NCBI GenBank assembly: GCA_036653715.1 | Contig: JAVVTL010000001.1 | Coordinates: 1-64,000 of the forward strand | DNA: 64,000 bases | Source: Scatomorpha sp036653715 | GTDB taxonomy: Bacteria > Bacillota > Clostridia > Oscillospirales > Oscillospiraceae | Direction of reading: 5' to 3' | Shown: piece by piece, positions 1 through 7,233 of the stretch | How the letters are laid out: every line of letters starts with the position of its first letter | Numbering within the stretch: position 1 is the stretch's first letter | Position numbers and translations under genes: made by a program | Notes under the pieces: generated by a model | What the model was told of the DNA's origin: nothing | What the model saw: only the letters and a program-made list of their open reading frames with translations | Databases searched by the model: none

Positions 1-1
1 A

Positions 2-77
2 TGGTCGGAGTGGGGAGACTTGAACTCCCGGCCTCATGGTCCCGAACCATGCGCGCTACCATCTGCGCTACACCCCG
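2..77 (-). tRNA. tRNA-Pro (anticodon CGG)
   Basis: Read on the minus strand, these 76 nt fold as a complete tRNA. The 7-bp acceptor stem is CGGGGTG with CACTCCG (one G-U pair). A D arm follows, then the anticodon stem CATGG/CCATG closing the loop TTCGGGA, then a T arm GGGAG-TTCAAGT-CTCCC. The central loop triplet CGG reads the proline codon CCG. The 3' CCA is encoded at positions 2-4. A consensus promoter lies just upstream. Confidence 0.96.
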
Positions 78-90
78 AAACAGCCTTTTC

Positions 91-119
91 ATTATAAGTA
101 CTGCCGGCTGGCTTGTCAA
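91..119 (-). promoter_or_regulatory. Sigma-A type promoter of tRNA-Pro
   Basis: On the minus strand TTGACA (114-119) and TATAAT (91-96) are separated by exactly 17 bp. Both hexamers are perfect consensus. The tRNA 5' end is 13 nt below the -10 box, so transcription would begin just upstream of the mature tRNA. Confidence 0.85.
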
Positions 120-198
120 GGAATTATTTCGCAATTTCTGCGATTTGGGTATAAGCGTGTCCAAAGCAAAATATAATGCCTCTATGAGAGTTAAAACA

Positions 199-1032
199 AT
201 GAAAAACTACAAACTGTTTCTGTCTGCGGCTCTGTTTTTGCTGCTGACAGGCTGCAAGCTGCTGCTGCCGAACGCGACGGCGGTTCTGCGGGAGCGCGTC
301 CGCGAGGTGATTTGCCGCGACTTTGACTACGAGCAGGCATTTGAGACCTTGGGTGCTCGGCTCTCGGACGGCGCAATTATCCAGACGCTGGGCGGAGGCG
401 CGGAGCGCTTGCCTGAGCGGACTGCCCCGCAAAGGACGCCCTATACCCCGAAGACGCTCAACGACATCATCGACGAGCGCTCGCGCGTCCTGCCGGAGAA
501 CGTCGTCCACGCGGCGTCGGCGACCACGACGGAGACAGATGCGGAGCCGAAGCTGCCGGAGGCGGTCGCGGCATTCATGGAGCGTCAGGCGGAATACGCC
601 GACAAGGAGCTGCCCGCAAACGTGTCCTGCGATTTCCCGGAGCTGCCCTTCGGCTTTCAAAGCCCGGTCACGGGCTGCACAAGCTCGGGCTTCGGCTTCA
701 GGCTGCATCCCATAAAAAACGAGGTGAAATTTCACTTCGGCACCGATTTCGCGGCATGGTCGGGAGTGGACATTCTCTCCTTTGCGGATGGAACCGTGAG
801 CATGGTGGGCTGGGACGACGGCTACGGCAACTATATAACGATTGACCACGCGGACGGCTGGCGGACGCTCTATGCCCACTGCGGCAAGGTCTATGTCCTC
901 TCCGGGCAGAAGGTGGCGATGGGCGAAAAAATAGCGCTTGTGGGCGCCACGGGCGAGGTTACGGGGCCGCATCTGCACTTTGAGCTGACCTGCGCGGGAA
1001 AATACTACAATCCGGAGTTTTGGCTTGCATGA
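199..1032 (+). CDS. M23 (LytM-type) metallopeptidase lipoprotein, SpoIVFA-like position
   Basis: 277-residue protein. The open frame extends back through the antisense of the tRNA; the ATG at 199 is chosen because it begins a lipoprotein signal (basic start, hydrophobic stretch, lipobox LLTGC with Cys19). The C-terminal half is an M23 domain with the metal-binding and catalytic set intact: H179-x3-D183, H227 in a YAHC motif and H258-x-H260. The middle is low-complexity and charged. The downstream M50 protease gene overlaps its stop, which is the order of spoIVFA-spoIVFB. Family knowledge: SpoIVFA controls the SpoIVFB intramembrane protease in the mother cell. Calling this SpoIVFA is inference, because the typical SpoIVFA is membrane-anchored and not a lipoprotein. 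It could instead be a plain endopeptidase. Confidence 0.75.
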   Translation: MKNYKLFLSAALFLLLTGCKLLLPNATAVLRERVREVICRDFDYEQAFETLGARLSDGAIIQTLGGGAERLPERTAPQRTPYTPKTLNDIIDERSRVLPENVVHAASATTTETDAEPKLPEAVAAFMERQAEYADKELPANVSCDFPELPFGFQSPVTGCTSSGFGFRLHPIKNEVKFHFGTDFAAWSGVDILSFADGTVSMVGWDDGYGNYITIDHADGWRTLYAHCGKVYVLSGQKVAMGEKIALVGATGEVTGPHLHFELTCAGKYYNPEFWLA

Positions 1033-1586
1033 GACGTGAGGAAAAGAAATTTGACATGAGCGCCGGGGCGGTGTTGCTGCTCGCGGCGCTCTGGTTTATA
1101 TGCGACGTCCCGACATTTGCCGCGATATTCCTTGCGGCGTCGGTCCACGAGGCAGGGCATATACTTGCCCTGCGGGCGGCGGGCTGCCGCATCTCCGGCT
1201 TTCGGGCGGATGCCGGCGGCGCGATGCTGCTCAGGCGCGGAGCGCTCTCGGCGGAGGGCGAGGTCATCTGCGCCGCGTCGGGGCCGATTGCGGGGCTGGT
1301 CTTTGCCTTTCTCGCCTCCGCCGCAGGGAGATATACCGCCATTCCGCTGCTGACGACGGCGTCCGGCATATCGCTCGCATTGTCACTTTTTAATCTCCTG
1401 CCCGCGTCGCCGCTGGACGGCGGGCGCATTTTGTCGGCGCTGGCGGGGGAGAGGGCGGCGGCAGGGGTTGGGCTTGCCGTCGCCGTCCTCCTGCTGTCGC
1501 TCGGGCTTGTGCTGACGGCGCGCGGCCTCGGCCTCGGCCTGTTTATCGCGGGAATGTGGCTCACGCTCGCGCAGGCGGGCTTGTAA
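1029..1586 (+). CDS. M50 site-2 protease, SpoIVFB-like
   Basis: 185-residue polytopic membrane metalloprotease. The HEAGH zinc motif is at residues 40-44 inside a hydrophobic segment, and the second motif NLLPASPLDGG supplies the third ligand, Asp130. The ATG at 1029 overlaps the stop of the M23 gene (ATGA). A TTG three codons earlier is the alternative start. In spore formers, SpoIVFB cleaves pro-sigma-K in the outer forespore membrane. The small size and the M23 gene just upstream favour that role, but no substrate is visible here. The zinc motifs are certain; the sporulation assignment is an inference from gene order. Confidence 0.75.
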   Translation: MRREEKKFDMSAGAVLLLAALWFICDVPTFAAIFLAASVHEAGHILALRAAGCRISGFRADAGGAMLLRRGALSAEGEVICAASGPIAGLVFAFLASAAGRYTAIPLLTTASGISLALSLFNLLPASPLDGGRILSALAGERAAAGVGLAVAVLLLSLGLVLTARGLGLGLFIAGMWLTLAQAGL

Positions 1587-1609
1587 TGCGCGGAGATATG
1601 CTGTAAAAT
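1581..1609 (+). promoter_or_regulatory. Putative promoter of the radical-SAM pair
   Basis: TTGTAA (1581-1586) and TAAAAT (1604-1609) are 17 bp apart. The -35 box overlaps the stop codon of the M50 gene, and the -10 box ends 29 nt before the downstream start. Confidence 0.5.
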
Positions 1610-1638
1610 ATCACAAACAAAGAGATATGGAGCTGCAT

Positions 1639-3474
1639 ATGGACAAGAGATTGGAACGCATACTGCCGCGTGTGCAAAAACCCGCGCGCTATACGGGCGG
1701 CGAATTTAACGAAATAAAAAAGGACAAGTCCGAGATAGACCTCCGCATGGCATTCTGCTTTCCGGACGTCTACGAGATAGGCATGTCCAACCTCGGAATG
1801 AGAATACTCTATGGCGTGATAAACAACATGCCCCGCGTCTGGTGCGAGCGCGTCTTTGCCCCCTGGGGCGATATGGCGGAGGAAATGCGCGCGGCGGGTA
1901 TGCCGCTATACGCCCTCGAGAGCGGCGACCCGCTCTCGGATTTCGACGTGCTGGGCTTCTCCGTCGGCTATGAGATGGCGGACGTAACCGTTTTGGATAT
2001 GCTAAACATGGCGGGACTCCCTATACACAGCGCGGAGAGAAAAGCCCTCGTGCCGCTTGTGTTTGCCGGCGGGACAAGCTGCTGTAACCCGGAGCCGATG
2101 GCGGATTTTTTTGACCTCATGATAATCGGCGAGGGCGAATACGTCGATTGCGAGGTGCTGGAGCTTTTCAGAACCGCGCGCGACGCGGGCTGGGAAAAAC
2201 CGCGTTTTCTGCGCGAGGCGGCAAAAATCGGCGGCGTGTACGTCCCCTCGCTCTATGAGCCTTCGTGGAACGCGGACGGCACCCTTATGGCCATTACGCC
2301 TTTAGACGGCGCGCCGGAGACGGTCACAAAGCGCATAGTCGAGGACCTTGACGCCGCGTATTTCCCGACCTCTCCCATCGTCCCGAGCACGGAAATAGTC
2401 CATGACCGCATAAACCTTGAGCTTTTCCGCGGCTGTGTGCGCGGCTGCCGCTTCTGTCAGGCGGGCTATGCCTATCGCCCCCTGCGTGAGAGAAAGCCGG
2501 AGACGATAATAAAACAGGGCATAGAGTCCCTGCAAAATACAGGCTGTCAGGAGGCGACGCTTCTGTCCCTCTCGAGCAGCGACTACAGGCATCTTGGCGA
2601 GGTATGCGACGGACTGCTCGACTGGTGCGAGCCGCGCAGCATAAGCCTCTCTCTGCCGAGCCTGCGGGCGGACAATTTTTCCGTGGAGATAATGGCAAAG
2701 CTTCAAAAAGTCCGCCGCGGCGGCCTGACCTTCGCGCCGGAGGCGGGAACACAGCGCCTGCGCGACGTAATCAACAAAAACGTCACCGAGCAGGATTTGC
2801 TGAACACCTGCCGCGTTGCCTTTGAGGGCGGCTGGAGCGGGATAAAGCTCTATTTCATGCTCGGTCTGCCGACGGAGACGGACGAGGATGTGGCGGGCAT
2901 AGCCGAGCTTGTCGGCAAGGTGCTCTATACATGGCGCGAGCACGCCGTAAACAAATCGCGCGGCGTCAGAATAACCGTCAGTACCTCCTGCTTCATCCCA
3001 AAGCCGCACAGCCCCTTCCAATGGGCGCCGCAGGTGAGCATGTCGGAATATCAGCGCAGAGTTAACCTCCTGCGCGGCAAGCTTACGGCAAAAAACGTCA
3101 CCTACAACTGGCACGACGCGGATAACGGCGTTGTTGAGGCAATTCTCTCAAGAGGCGACAGGCGCATAGGCAAGGTAATCGAGGAGGTCTGGCGCAGAGG
3201 CGGGCGGATGGAGGCTTGGGGCGAATGCTTCTCCTTTGACCGCTGGATGGCGGCCTGCGCCGCCTGCGGAACAGACCCCGCGTTCTACGCCTCCCGCGAG
3301 CGGAGCGAGGACGAGGTCTTGCCTTGGGACAGAATAAGCATGGGCGTGCGGCGCGACATTCTCCTGCGCGAGAAGCACAGGGCTTATGAGTCGCGGGTGT
3401 CGCCCGATTGCCGCGCGGCCTGCTCAAACTGCGGAGCCGCCGAGCTTTTGACGGAGGGACGCTGCGATGGATAA
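1639..3474 (+). CDS. TIGR03960 family B12-binding/radical SAM protein
   Basis: 611-residue protein, near the usual family length. It opens with the family signature LExILPxVQKPARY. The N-terminal half resembles a cobalamin-binding fold. The radical SAM motif C-x3-C-x2-C (CVRGCRFC) lies at about residue 270 in FRGCVRGCRFCQAGY. The start at 1639 was taken rather than the ATG at 1627 because GGAG at 1629-1632 is correctly spaced only for 1639. The next gene (TIGR03936) overlaps it by 8 nt. In other genomes the two are adjacent or fused, often near ribosomal protein genes. The substrate is unknown; an RNA or ribosome modification role is only a guess. Confidence 0.9.
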   Translation: MDKRLERILPRVQKPARYTGGEFNEIKKDKSEIDLRMAFCFPDVYEIGMSNLGMRILYGVINNMPRVWCERVFAPWGDMAEEMRAAGMPLYALESGDPLSDFDVLGFSVGYEMADVTVLDMLNMAGLPIHSAERKALVPLVFAGGTSCCNPEPMADFFDLMIIGEGEYVDCEVLELFRTARDAGWEKPRFLREAAKIGGVYVPSLYEPSWNADGTLMAITPLDGAPETVTKRIVEDLDAAYFPTSPIVPSTEIVHDRINLELFRGCVRGCRFCQAGYAYRPLRERKPETIIKQGIESLQNTGCQEATLLSLSSSDYRHLGEVCDGLLDWCEPRSISLSLPSLRADNFSVEIMAKLQKVRRGGLTFAPEAGTQRLRDVINKNVTEQDLLNTCRVAFEGGWSGIKLYFMLGLPTETDEDVAGIAELVGKVLYTWREHAVNKSRGVRITVSTSCFIPKPHSPFQWAPQVSMSEYQRRVNLLRGKLTAKNVTYNWHDADNGVVEAILSRGDRRIGKVIEEVWRRGGRMEAWGECFSFDRWMAACAACGTDPAFYASRERSEDEVLPWDRISMGVRRDILLREKHRAYESRVSPDCRAACSNCGAAELLTEGRCDG

Positions 3475-4126
3475 GCTGAGACTGCGCTTTGAGAAAACCG
3501 GCAGAGCCGTGTATATATCCCACCTTGACCTGATGCGTGTCATGCAGCGCGTTTTTCTGCGCGCCGGCTGCAACATCAAATACAGCGAGGGCTTTAACCC
3601 CCACGCCATCATATCCGTCTGTCTGCCGCTCTCCGTCGGCTGTGCGAGCCTCTGCGAGCTGATGGACTTTCGCGTCGAGGGCGACGCGGACCTCGAGGCG
3701 ATGCCGGAGAAGCTCACAGCTTCCATGCCGGAGGGAATCCGCGTGACCTCCGTCTATGAGCCGGAGCGGAAGATAACCGCGCTCAAATGGCTCAAAATCA
3801 ATGGCCGTCTCGACTACGACGGGCGCGACAGCGCGGCGATGCTGCCGGGGCTTCGCGAGTTCTTTTCCCGGGACACCTTAACCGTCACGCGAAAGACGAA
3901 GCGGGGAGAGGGCGAGTTCGACCTTGCGCCCAATATATTCTCGACGGATTTCACGCCCGAGGAGGGCTTTGTGCGGCTTGAGGCAATCATATCCGCGCAG
4001 GACCCGACGGTGAATCCAGAGCTTCTCATTGCCGCCCTGCGCCAGTCTGCGCCGGAGCTTGCGCCGGACTTCGCCTATTTCACAAGGCTTGAGATTTTTG
4101 ACGAAAATATGAACCTTTTTAGGTAA
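3467..4126 (+). CDS. TIGR03936 (DUF2344) protein
   Basis: 219-residue protein beginning with the typical LRLRFEKTGRAVYISHLDLMRVMQRVFLRAG segment (shown here only in part by its key residues: HLD, MR, RAG). It is translationally coupled to the preceding TIGR03960 radical SAM gene by an 8-nt overlap. In many Firmicutes and Actinobacteria the two form a fixed pair, sometimes one polypeptide. The biochemical role is not established. Its position before rplS fits an association with ribosome or RNA metabolism, but that is inference. Confidence 0.88.
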   Translation: MDKLRLRFEKTGRAVYISHLDLMRVMQRVFLRAGCNIKYSEGFNPHAIISVCLPLSVGCASLCELMDFRVEGDADLEAMPEKLTASMPEGIRVTSVYEPERKITALKWLKINGRLDYDGRDSAAMLPGLREFFSRDTLTVTRKTKRGEGEFDLAPNIFSTDFTPEEGFVRLEAIISAQDPTVNPELLIAALRQSAPELAPDFAYFTRLEIFDENMNLFR

Positions 4127-4133
4127 AAAGCTC

Positions 4134-4162
4134 TTGCAATCCGTCGTTTTACATGCTATCAT
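4134..4162 (+). promoter_or_regulatory. Promoter of rplS
   Basis: TTGCAA (4134-4139) and TATCAT (4157-4162) are separated by 17 bp, just after the stop of the preceding gene. About 100 nt of untranslated leader follow before rplS. Confidence 0.65.
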
Positions 4163-4167
4163 ATCAG

Positions 4168-4261
4168 GGCTTGCGCGATAAGCGCCGCATAAAGACGGTC
4201 CGCTGCCGAGATACGACCTTTGTCCTCCGGTATGAACGCCTAATCGAAAGAGGGATACACA
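4168..4261 (+). promoter_or_regulatory. 5' leader of rplS, candidate L19 leader
   Basis: The untranslated segment between the promoter and rplS is GC-rich and contains short self-complementary pieces around GCGCGATAAGCGC. Firmicutes often carry an autoregulatory L19 leader RNA here. The size and position fit, but the fold was not confirmed by covariance, so the assignment is tentative. Confidence 0.35.
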
Positions 4262-4603
4262 ATGGATTTGGTTAAAACCCTGACCGAAAAGTACATGAAG
4301 CCCGAACTGCCCACCATGAACGTCGGCGATACCGTCCGTATCATCGTCCGTGTCAAGGAAGGCAGCCGTGAGCGCAATCAGGCGTTCGAGGGCACCATCA
4401 TCGCGAAGAAGCATGGCGGAATCAACGAGACAATCACCGTCCGTCGCGTCAGCTACGGCATCGGCTGCGAGAAGGTTTTCCCCGTGCATTCTCCCACCAT
4501 CATCTCGGTCGAAACCATCAGACGCGGCAAGGTTCGCCGCGCAAAGCTTTACTACCTGCGCGACCGCGTGGGCAAGAAGGCCAAGGTCAAAGAGCGCGTA
4601 TAA
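4262..4603 (+). CDS. rplS: Large subunit ribosomal protein bL19
   Basis: 113 residues, the standard size for bL19. The sequence has the recognisable core GDTVRIIVRVKEGSRERNQ, the FEGTIIAKK strand and the basic tail RRGKVRRAKLYYLRD. bL19 sits at the 30S-50S interface. The gene is transcribed alone: it has its own promoter and leader, and a strong hairpin terminator 17 nt after the stop. The start has GAAAGAGGG upstream as ribosome-binding site. The usual neighbours rimM and trmD are absent. Confidence 0.98.
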   Translation: MDLVKTLTEKYMKPELPTMNVGDTVRIIVRVKEGSRERNQAFEGTIIAKKHGGINETITVRRVSYGIGCEKVFPVHSPTIISVETIRRGKVRRAKLYYLRDRVGKKAKVKERV

Positions 4604-4620
4604 CGCTTTATATGACAAGA

Positions 4621-4653
4621 AATACCCCGCCTCGAAAGAGGCGGGGTATTTTC
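4621..4653 (+). terminator. Rho-independent terminator after rplS
   Basis: A 13-bp perfect stem AATACCCCGCCTC / GAGGCGGGGTATT closes a GAAA tetraloop. TTTTC follows, after which the assembly gap begins, so the full T tract is not visible. Confidence 0.88.
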
Positions 4654-4753
4654 NNNNNNNNNNNNNNNNNNNNNNNNNNNNNNNNNNNNNNNNNNNNNNN
4701 NNNNNNNNNNNNNNNNNNNNNNNNNNNNNNNNNNNNNNNNNNNNNNNNNNNNN
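4654..4753. other. Assembly gap of 100 N
   Basis: Exactly 100 undetermined bases, the conventional placeholder for a scaffold gap of unknown size. Linkage of rplS to lepB is therefore an assembly inference, though rplS-lepB-rbgA-rnhB is a familiar order in Clostridia. A -10-like TATAAT at 4764-4769 lies just after the gap; its -35 box would fall inside the Ns. Confidence 0.97.
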
Positions 4754-4804
4754 CTATCTATAGTATAATAATCTGATAGATTTAACCGGACAGAGGTAGG
4801 CAGC

Positions 4805-5386
4805 ATGAACGAAAACAATTTAGATACAATACAGGCCAAGCAGGAGCCGGAGTCCGCCGCACCGCGCAAATCCGAGGTATACGACTGGATACAGTGCGTC
4901 GTCGTGGCTCTGCTTTTTTGCGTGCTTTTGTTCTCATTTTTCACGCGTTTGGTTGACGTCATCGGTTCTTCAATGTATCCGACGCTTGAGGATCGGGACA
5001 AAATCGTCATCTCCAAGCTCTTCTATACCCCCAAGCAGGGGGACATTATCGTCTTTCGCAAGGACTCCTTCAAGGACGAGCCGCTCGTAAAGCGCATCAT
5101 CGCCACAGAGGGGCAGACGGTGGATATAGACTTCCAAAAAGGCATAGTCTATGTTGACGGCAAGGCGCTTGATGAACCGTATATCGCCGAGCTGACCCTT
5201 GAACCACTAAACTTTAACGGACAGATAACGGTGCCGGAGGGCTGCATCTTCGTCATGGGCGACAACCGCATGCACTCCACCGACAGCCGCGATAATCGCA
5301 TAGGCTGCGTGGACACACGCTGCATAATGGGCAAGGTGTATTTCACCGTATACCCGCTCAAGAATTTTGGGAGTGTCTATAAATAA
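4805..5386 (+). CDS. lepB: Signal peptidase I
   Basis: 193 residues, normal for the Gram-positive single-membrane-anchor form. A cytoplasmic N-terminus of about 25 residues is followed by one membrane segment (about residues 32-48, VVALLFCVLLFSFF). The catalytic serine is Ser56 in GSSMYPTL and the general-base lysine is Lys96 in LVKRIIA. The late GDNRMHSTDSR motif is present. It removes signal peptides from exported proteins at the outer face of the membrane. A good TATAAT lies at 4764-4769. The next gene begins on the last base of its stop codon. Confidence 0.96.
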   Translation: MNENNLDTIQAKQEPESAAPRKSEVYDWIQCVVVALLFCVLLFSFFTRLVDVIGSSMYPTLEDRDKIVISKLFYTPKQGDIIVFRKDSFKDEPLVKRIIATEGQTVDIDFQKGIVYVDGKALDEPYIAELTLEPLNFNGQITVPEGCIFVMGDNRMHSTDSRDNRIGCVDTRCIMGKVYFTVYPLKNFGSVYK

Positions 5387-6264
5387 TGCCTGACAACGGC
5401 TTTGAAAAACTTAATATCAATTGGTATCCCGGTCACATGACCAAGGCCGTCCGCATGATGCAGGACAACCTTAAGCTTGTGGACGCCGTATGCGAGCTTC
5501 TTGACGCGCGCGCGCCGGAGGCGTCCCGTAACCCCGATATCGACAAGTTGGCGGGGGACAAGCCCCGCCTTGTCATCCTCAACCGCACAGACCTTGCCGA
5601 CCCCGGCATAACTGCGCTTTGGCGTGATTATTATCAGCGGCTTGGCTTCCGCGTTCTTATGATTGACAGCAAGTCCGGCAGGGGAGTGGGGGATTTTCCC
5701 GAGGCGGTTAGGCAGGTGCTTCACGAAAAAATCGAGGCCCGCGCCGCAAAGGGGCAGCCGGGCCGCGCCCTGCGCGTCATGATTTTGGGCATACCGAACG
5801 TCGGCAAGTCCACCTTTATAAATAAAGTCGCGGGCAGAAAGGTCGCCGCCGTATCCGACAGACCGGGCGTCACGCGCGGCCGTCAGTGGATAACCGTGGA
5901 CAGAGGGCTTGAGCTTCTTGACACGCCCGGCATCCTTTGGCCGAGGTTCGACAGTCAGGAAATAGGCGAGCTTTTGGCTGTCACCGGCGCCGTGAAGGAC
6001 GACGTGCTCGACAGGGAAACGCTTGCCGCAAACTTCCTGGTGCGGCTCATGCGCTACTACCCGCAGGCGCTCGAGGAGCGCTATAAGCTCACAGCGGAGG
6101 ACGGCACGAGCGGCTATGAGCTGCTTGAGGCCGCCGCAAAAAAGCGCGGCTTTCTCATCAGAGGCGGCGGCTGCGACACCGAACGTATGTCCGCTATTCT
6201 GCTGGACGAATACCGAGGCGGCAAGCTCGGCCGTCTCTCTCTCCAAAAGCCCGATGAGAGCTGA
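5386..6264 (+). CDS. rbgA: Ribosome biogenesis GTPase RbgA (YlqF)
   Basis: 292-residue circularly permuted GTPase needed for late 50S assembly. The order of GTPase motifs is diagnostic: G4 (NRTD, about residue 66) precedes G1 (GIPNVGKST, about 138) and G3 (DTPG, about 184). The N-terminus INWYPGHMTKA is the classic RbgA start. The gene overlaps the lepB stop by one base, and its own end is overlapped by rnhB, as in the B. subtilis rplS-ylqF-rnhB order. Confidence 0.96.
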   Translation: MPDNGFEKLNINWYPGHMTKAVRMMQDNLKLVDAVCELLDARAPEASRNPDIDKLAGDKPRLVILNRTDLADPGITALWRDYYQRLGFRVLMIDSKSGRGVGDFPEAVRQVLHEKIEARAAKGQPGRALRVMILGIPNVGKSTFINKVAGRKVAAVSDRPGVTRGRQWITVDRGLELLDTPGILWPRFDSQEIGELLAVTGAVKDDVLDRETLAANFLVRLMRYYPQALEERYKLTAEDGTSGYELLEAAAKKRGFLIRGGGCDTERMSAILLDEYRGGKLGRLSLQKPDES

Positions 6265-6862
6265 TATCGACCTTTGGGAGCTTGAAAACTCCATATATGA
6301 CGAGGGCTTTTCCCTTATCTGCGGAGTGGACGAGGCGGGGAGAGGCCCGCTCGCGGGGCCGGTCTGCGCCGCCGCCGTCATCCTTCCGCGCGGCCTTGTC
6401 ATCCAAGGTCTGAACGACAGCAAAAAGCTCACGCCCAAGCGCCGCGACTCGCTCTACGACGAGATACGCGATAAGGCGCTCGCCTATGGCGTCGCCTTTG
6501 CCGAGGTGGAGGAAATCGAAAAGCTCAATATCCTGCGCGCCACCTATCTTGCCATGTCCCGCGCGATTGCGGCGCTCCCGATAGCTCCCGCCCTCGCCCT
6601 CATTGACGGCAACGGCAACCGAGATATCGCCGTCCCGAGCCGCTGTGTCGTGGGCGGCGACGGGAAGTGCGCGGACATTGCCGCCGCCTCCGTCCTCGCC
6701 AAGGTCACGAGAGACAGATATATGACGGCTATGGCGGAGCGCTATCCCGTCTACGGCTTTGAAAAGCACAAGGGCTACGGCACGGCGCAGCATTATGCCG
6801 CCCTGCGCGAATTTGGCCCCTCGGAGATACACCGCCTATCCTTTCTCAAAAACATGCATTGA
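6254..6862 (+). CDS. rnhB: Ribonuclease HII
   Basis: 202 residues. The ATG at 6254 lies inside the end of rbgA (11-nt overlap) and is followed by a short N-terminus before the catalytic GVDEAGRGPLAGPV motif (Asp-Glu pair). Other family motifs are NDSKKLTPKRR, IDGNG and AASVLAKVTRDRYM. It cleaves RNA of RNA-DNA hybrids and single ribonucleotides in DNA. The open frame extends upstream to 6023 within rbgA, but that extension is not homologous to RNase HII. Confidence 0.96.
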   Translation: MRADIDLWELENSIYDEGFSLICGVDEAGRGPLAGPVCAAAVILPRGLVIQGLNDSKKLTPKRRDSLYDEIRDKALAYGVAFAEVEEIEKLNILRATYLAMSRAIAALPIAPALALIDGNGNRDIAVPSRCVVGGDGKCADIAAASVLAKVTRDRYMTAMAERYPVYGFEKHKGYGTAQHYAALREFGPSEIHRLSFLKNMH

Positions 6863-6869
6863 GGCGCTT

Positions 6870-7223
6870 ATGGACAGAAAAAAACTGACAGGCAGAGCCG
6901 GAGAGGCAGAGGCCGCAAAATATCTGAGCGACAAAGGCTTCAAAATCACGGGTCTGAACTGGAGCTGCCGCTTCGGCGAGATTGACGTCATCGCCCAAAA
7001 GGACGGGTACATAGCCTTTGTGGAGGTCAAAACCCGCGAGAACTCCGAGCTTGCCGAGGCACGCGAATTTGTCACGCTCTCAAAGCAGCGCAAGCTTCGC
7101 GCCGCCGCATCCATATGGCTCTCGACGCACGAGACGGGGCTTCAGCCCCGCTTTGACGTTATGGAGATATACACCGACGCGCAGCCCCACATAATTAACC
7201 ACATCGAAAATGCGTTTGAATGA
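6870..7223 (+). CDS. YraN family (UPF0102) nuclease-like protein
   Basis: 117 residues, the family norm. The restriction-endonuclease-like core is visible: GRAGEAEAAKYL, then GEIDVIAQKDG with the acidic residue, then VEVKTRE supplying the E-x-K of the fold. It is almost always found next to rnhB, as here (7 nt downstream). The function is unknown; a role in DNA repair or processing is commonly suspected. ATG 6870 begins the conserved start; the frame extending upstream belongs to rnhB. Confidence 0.93.
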   Translation: MDRKKLTGRAGEAEAAKYLSDKGFKITGLNWSCRFGEIDVIAQKDGYIAFVEVKTRENSELAEAREFVTLSKQRKLRAAASIWLSTHETGLQPRFDVMEIYTDAQPHIINHIENAFE

Positions 7224-7233
7224 GGTGACGGAA

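Noticed and set aside
145..177. Sigma-A promoter TTGGGT...TATAAT for the M23 gene
   Set aside because: The spacing is 21 bp, outside the normal range; only the -10-like box is notable.
1..198. Longer N-terminal extension of the M23 gene starting at position 1
   Set aside because: The extension reads antisense through a tRNA gene and its promoter. The ATG at 199 begins a clear lipoprotein signal.
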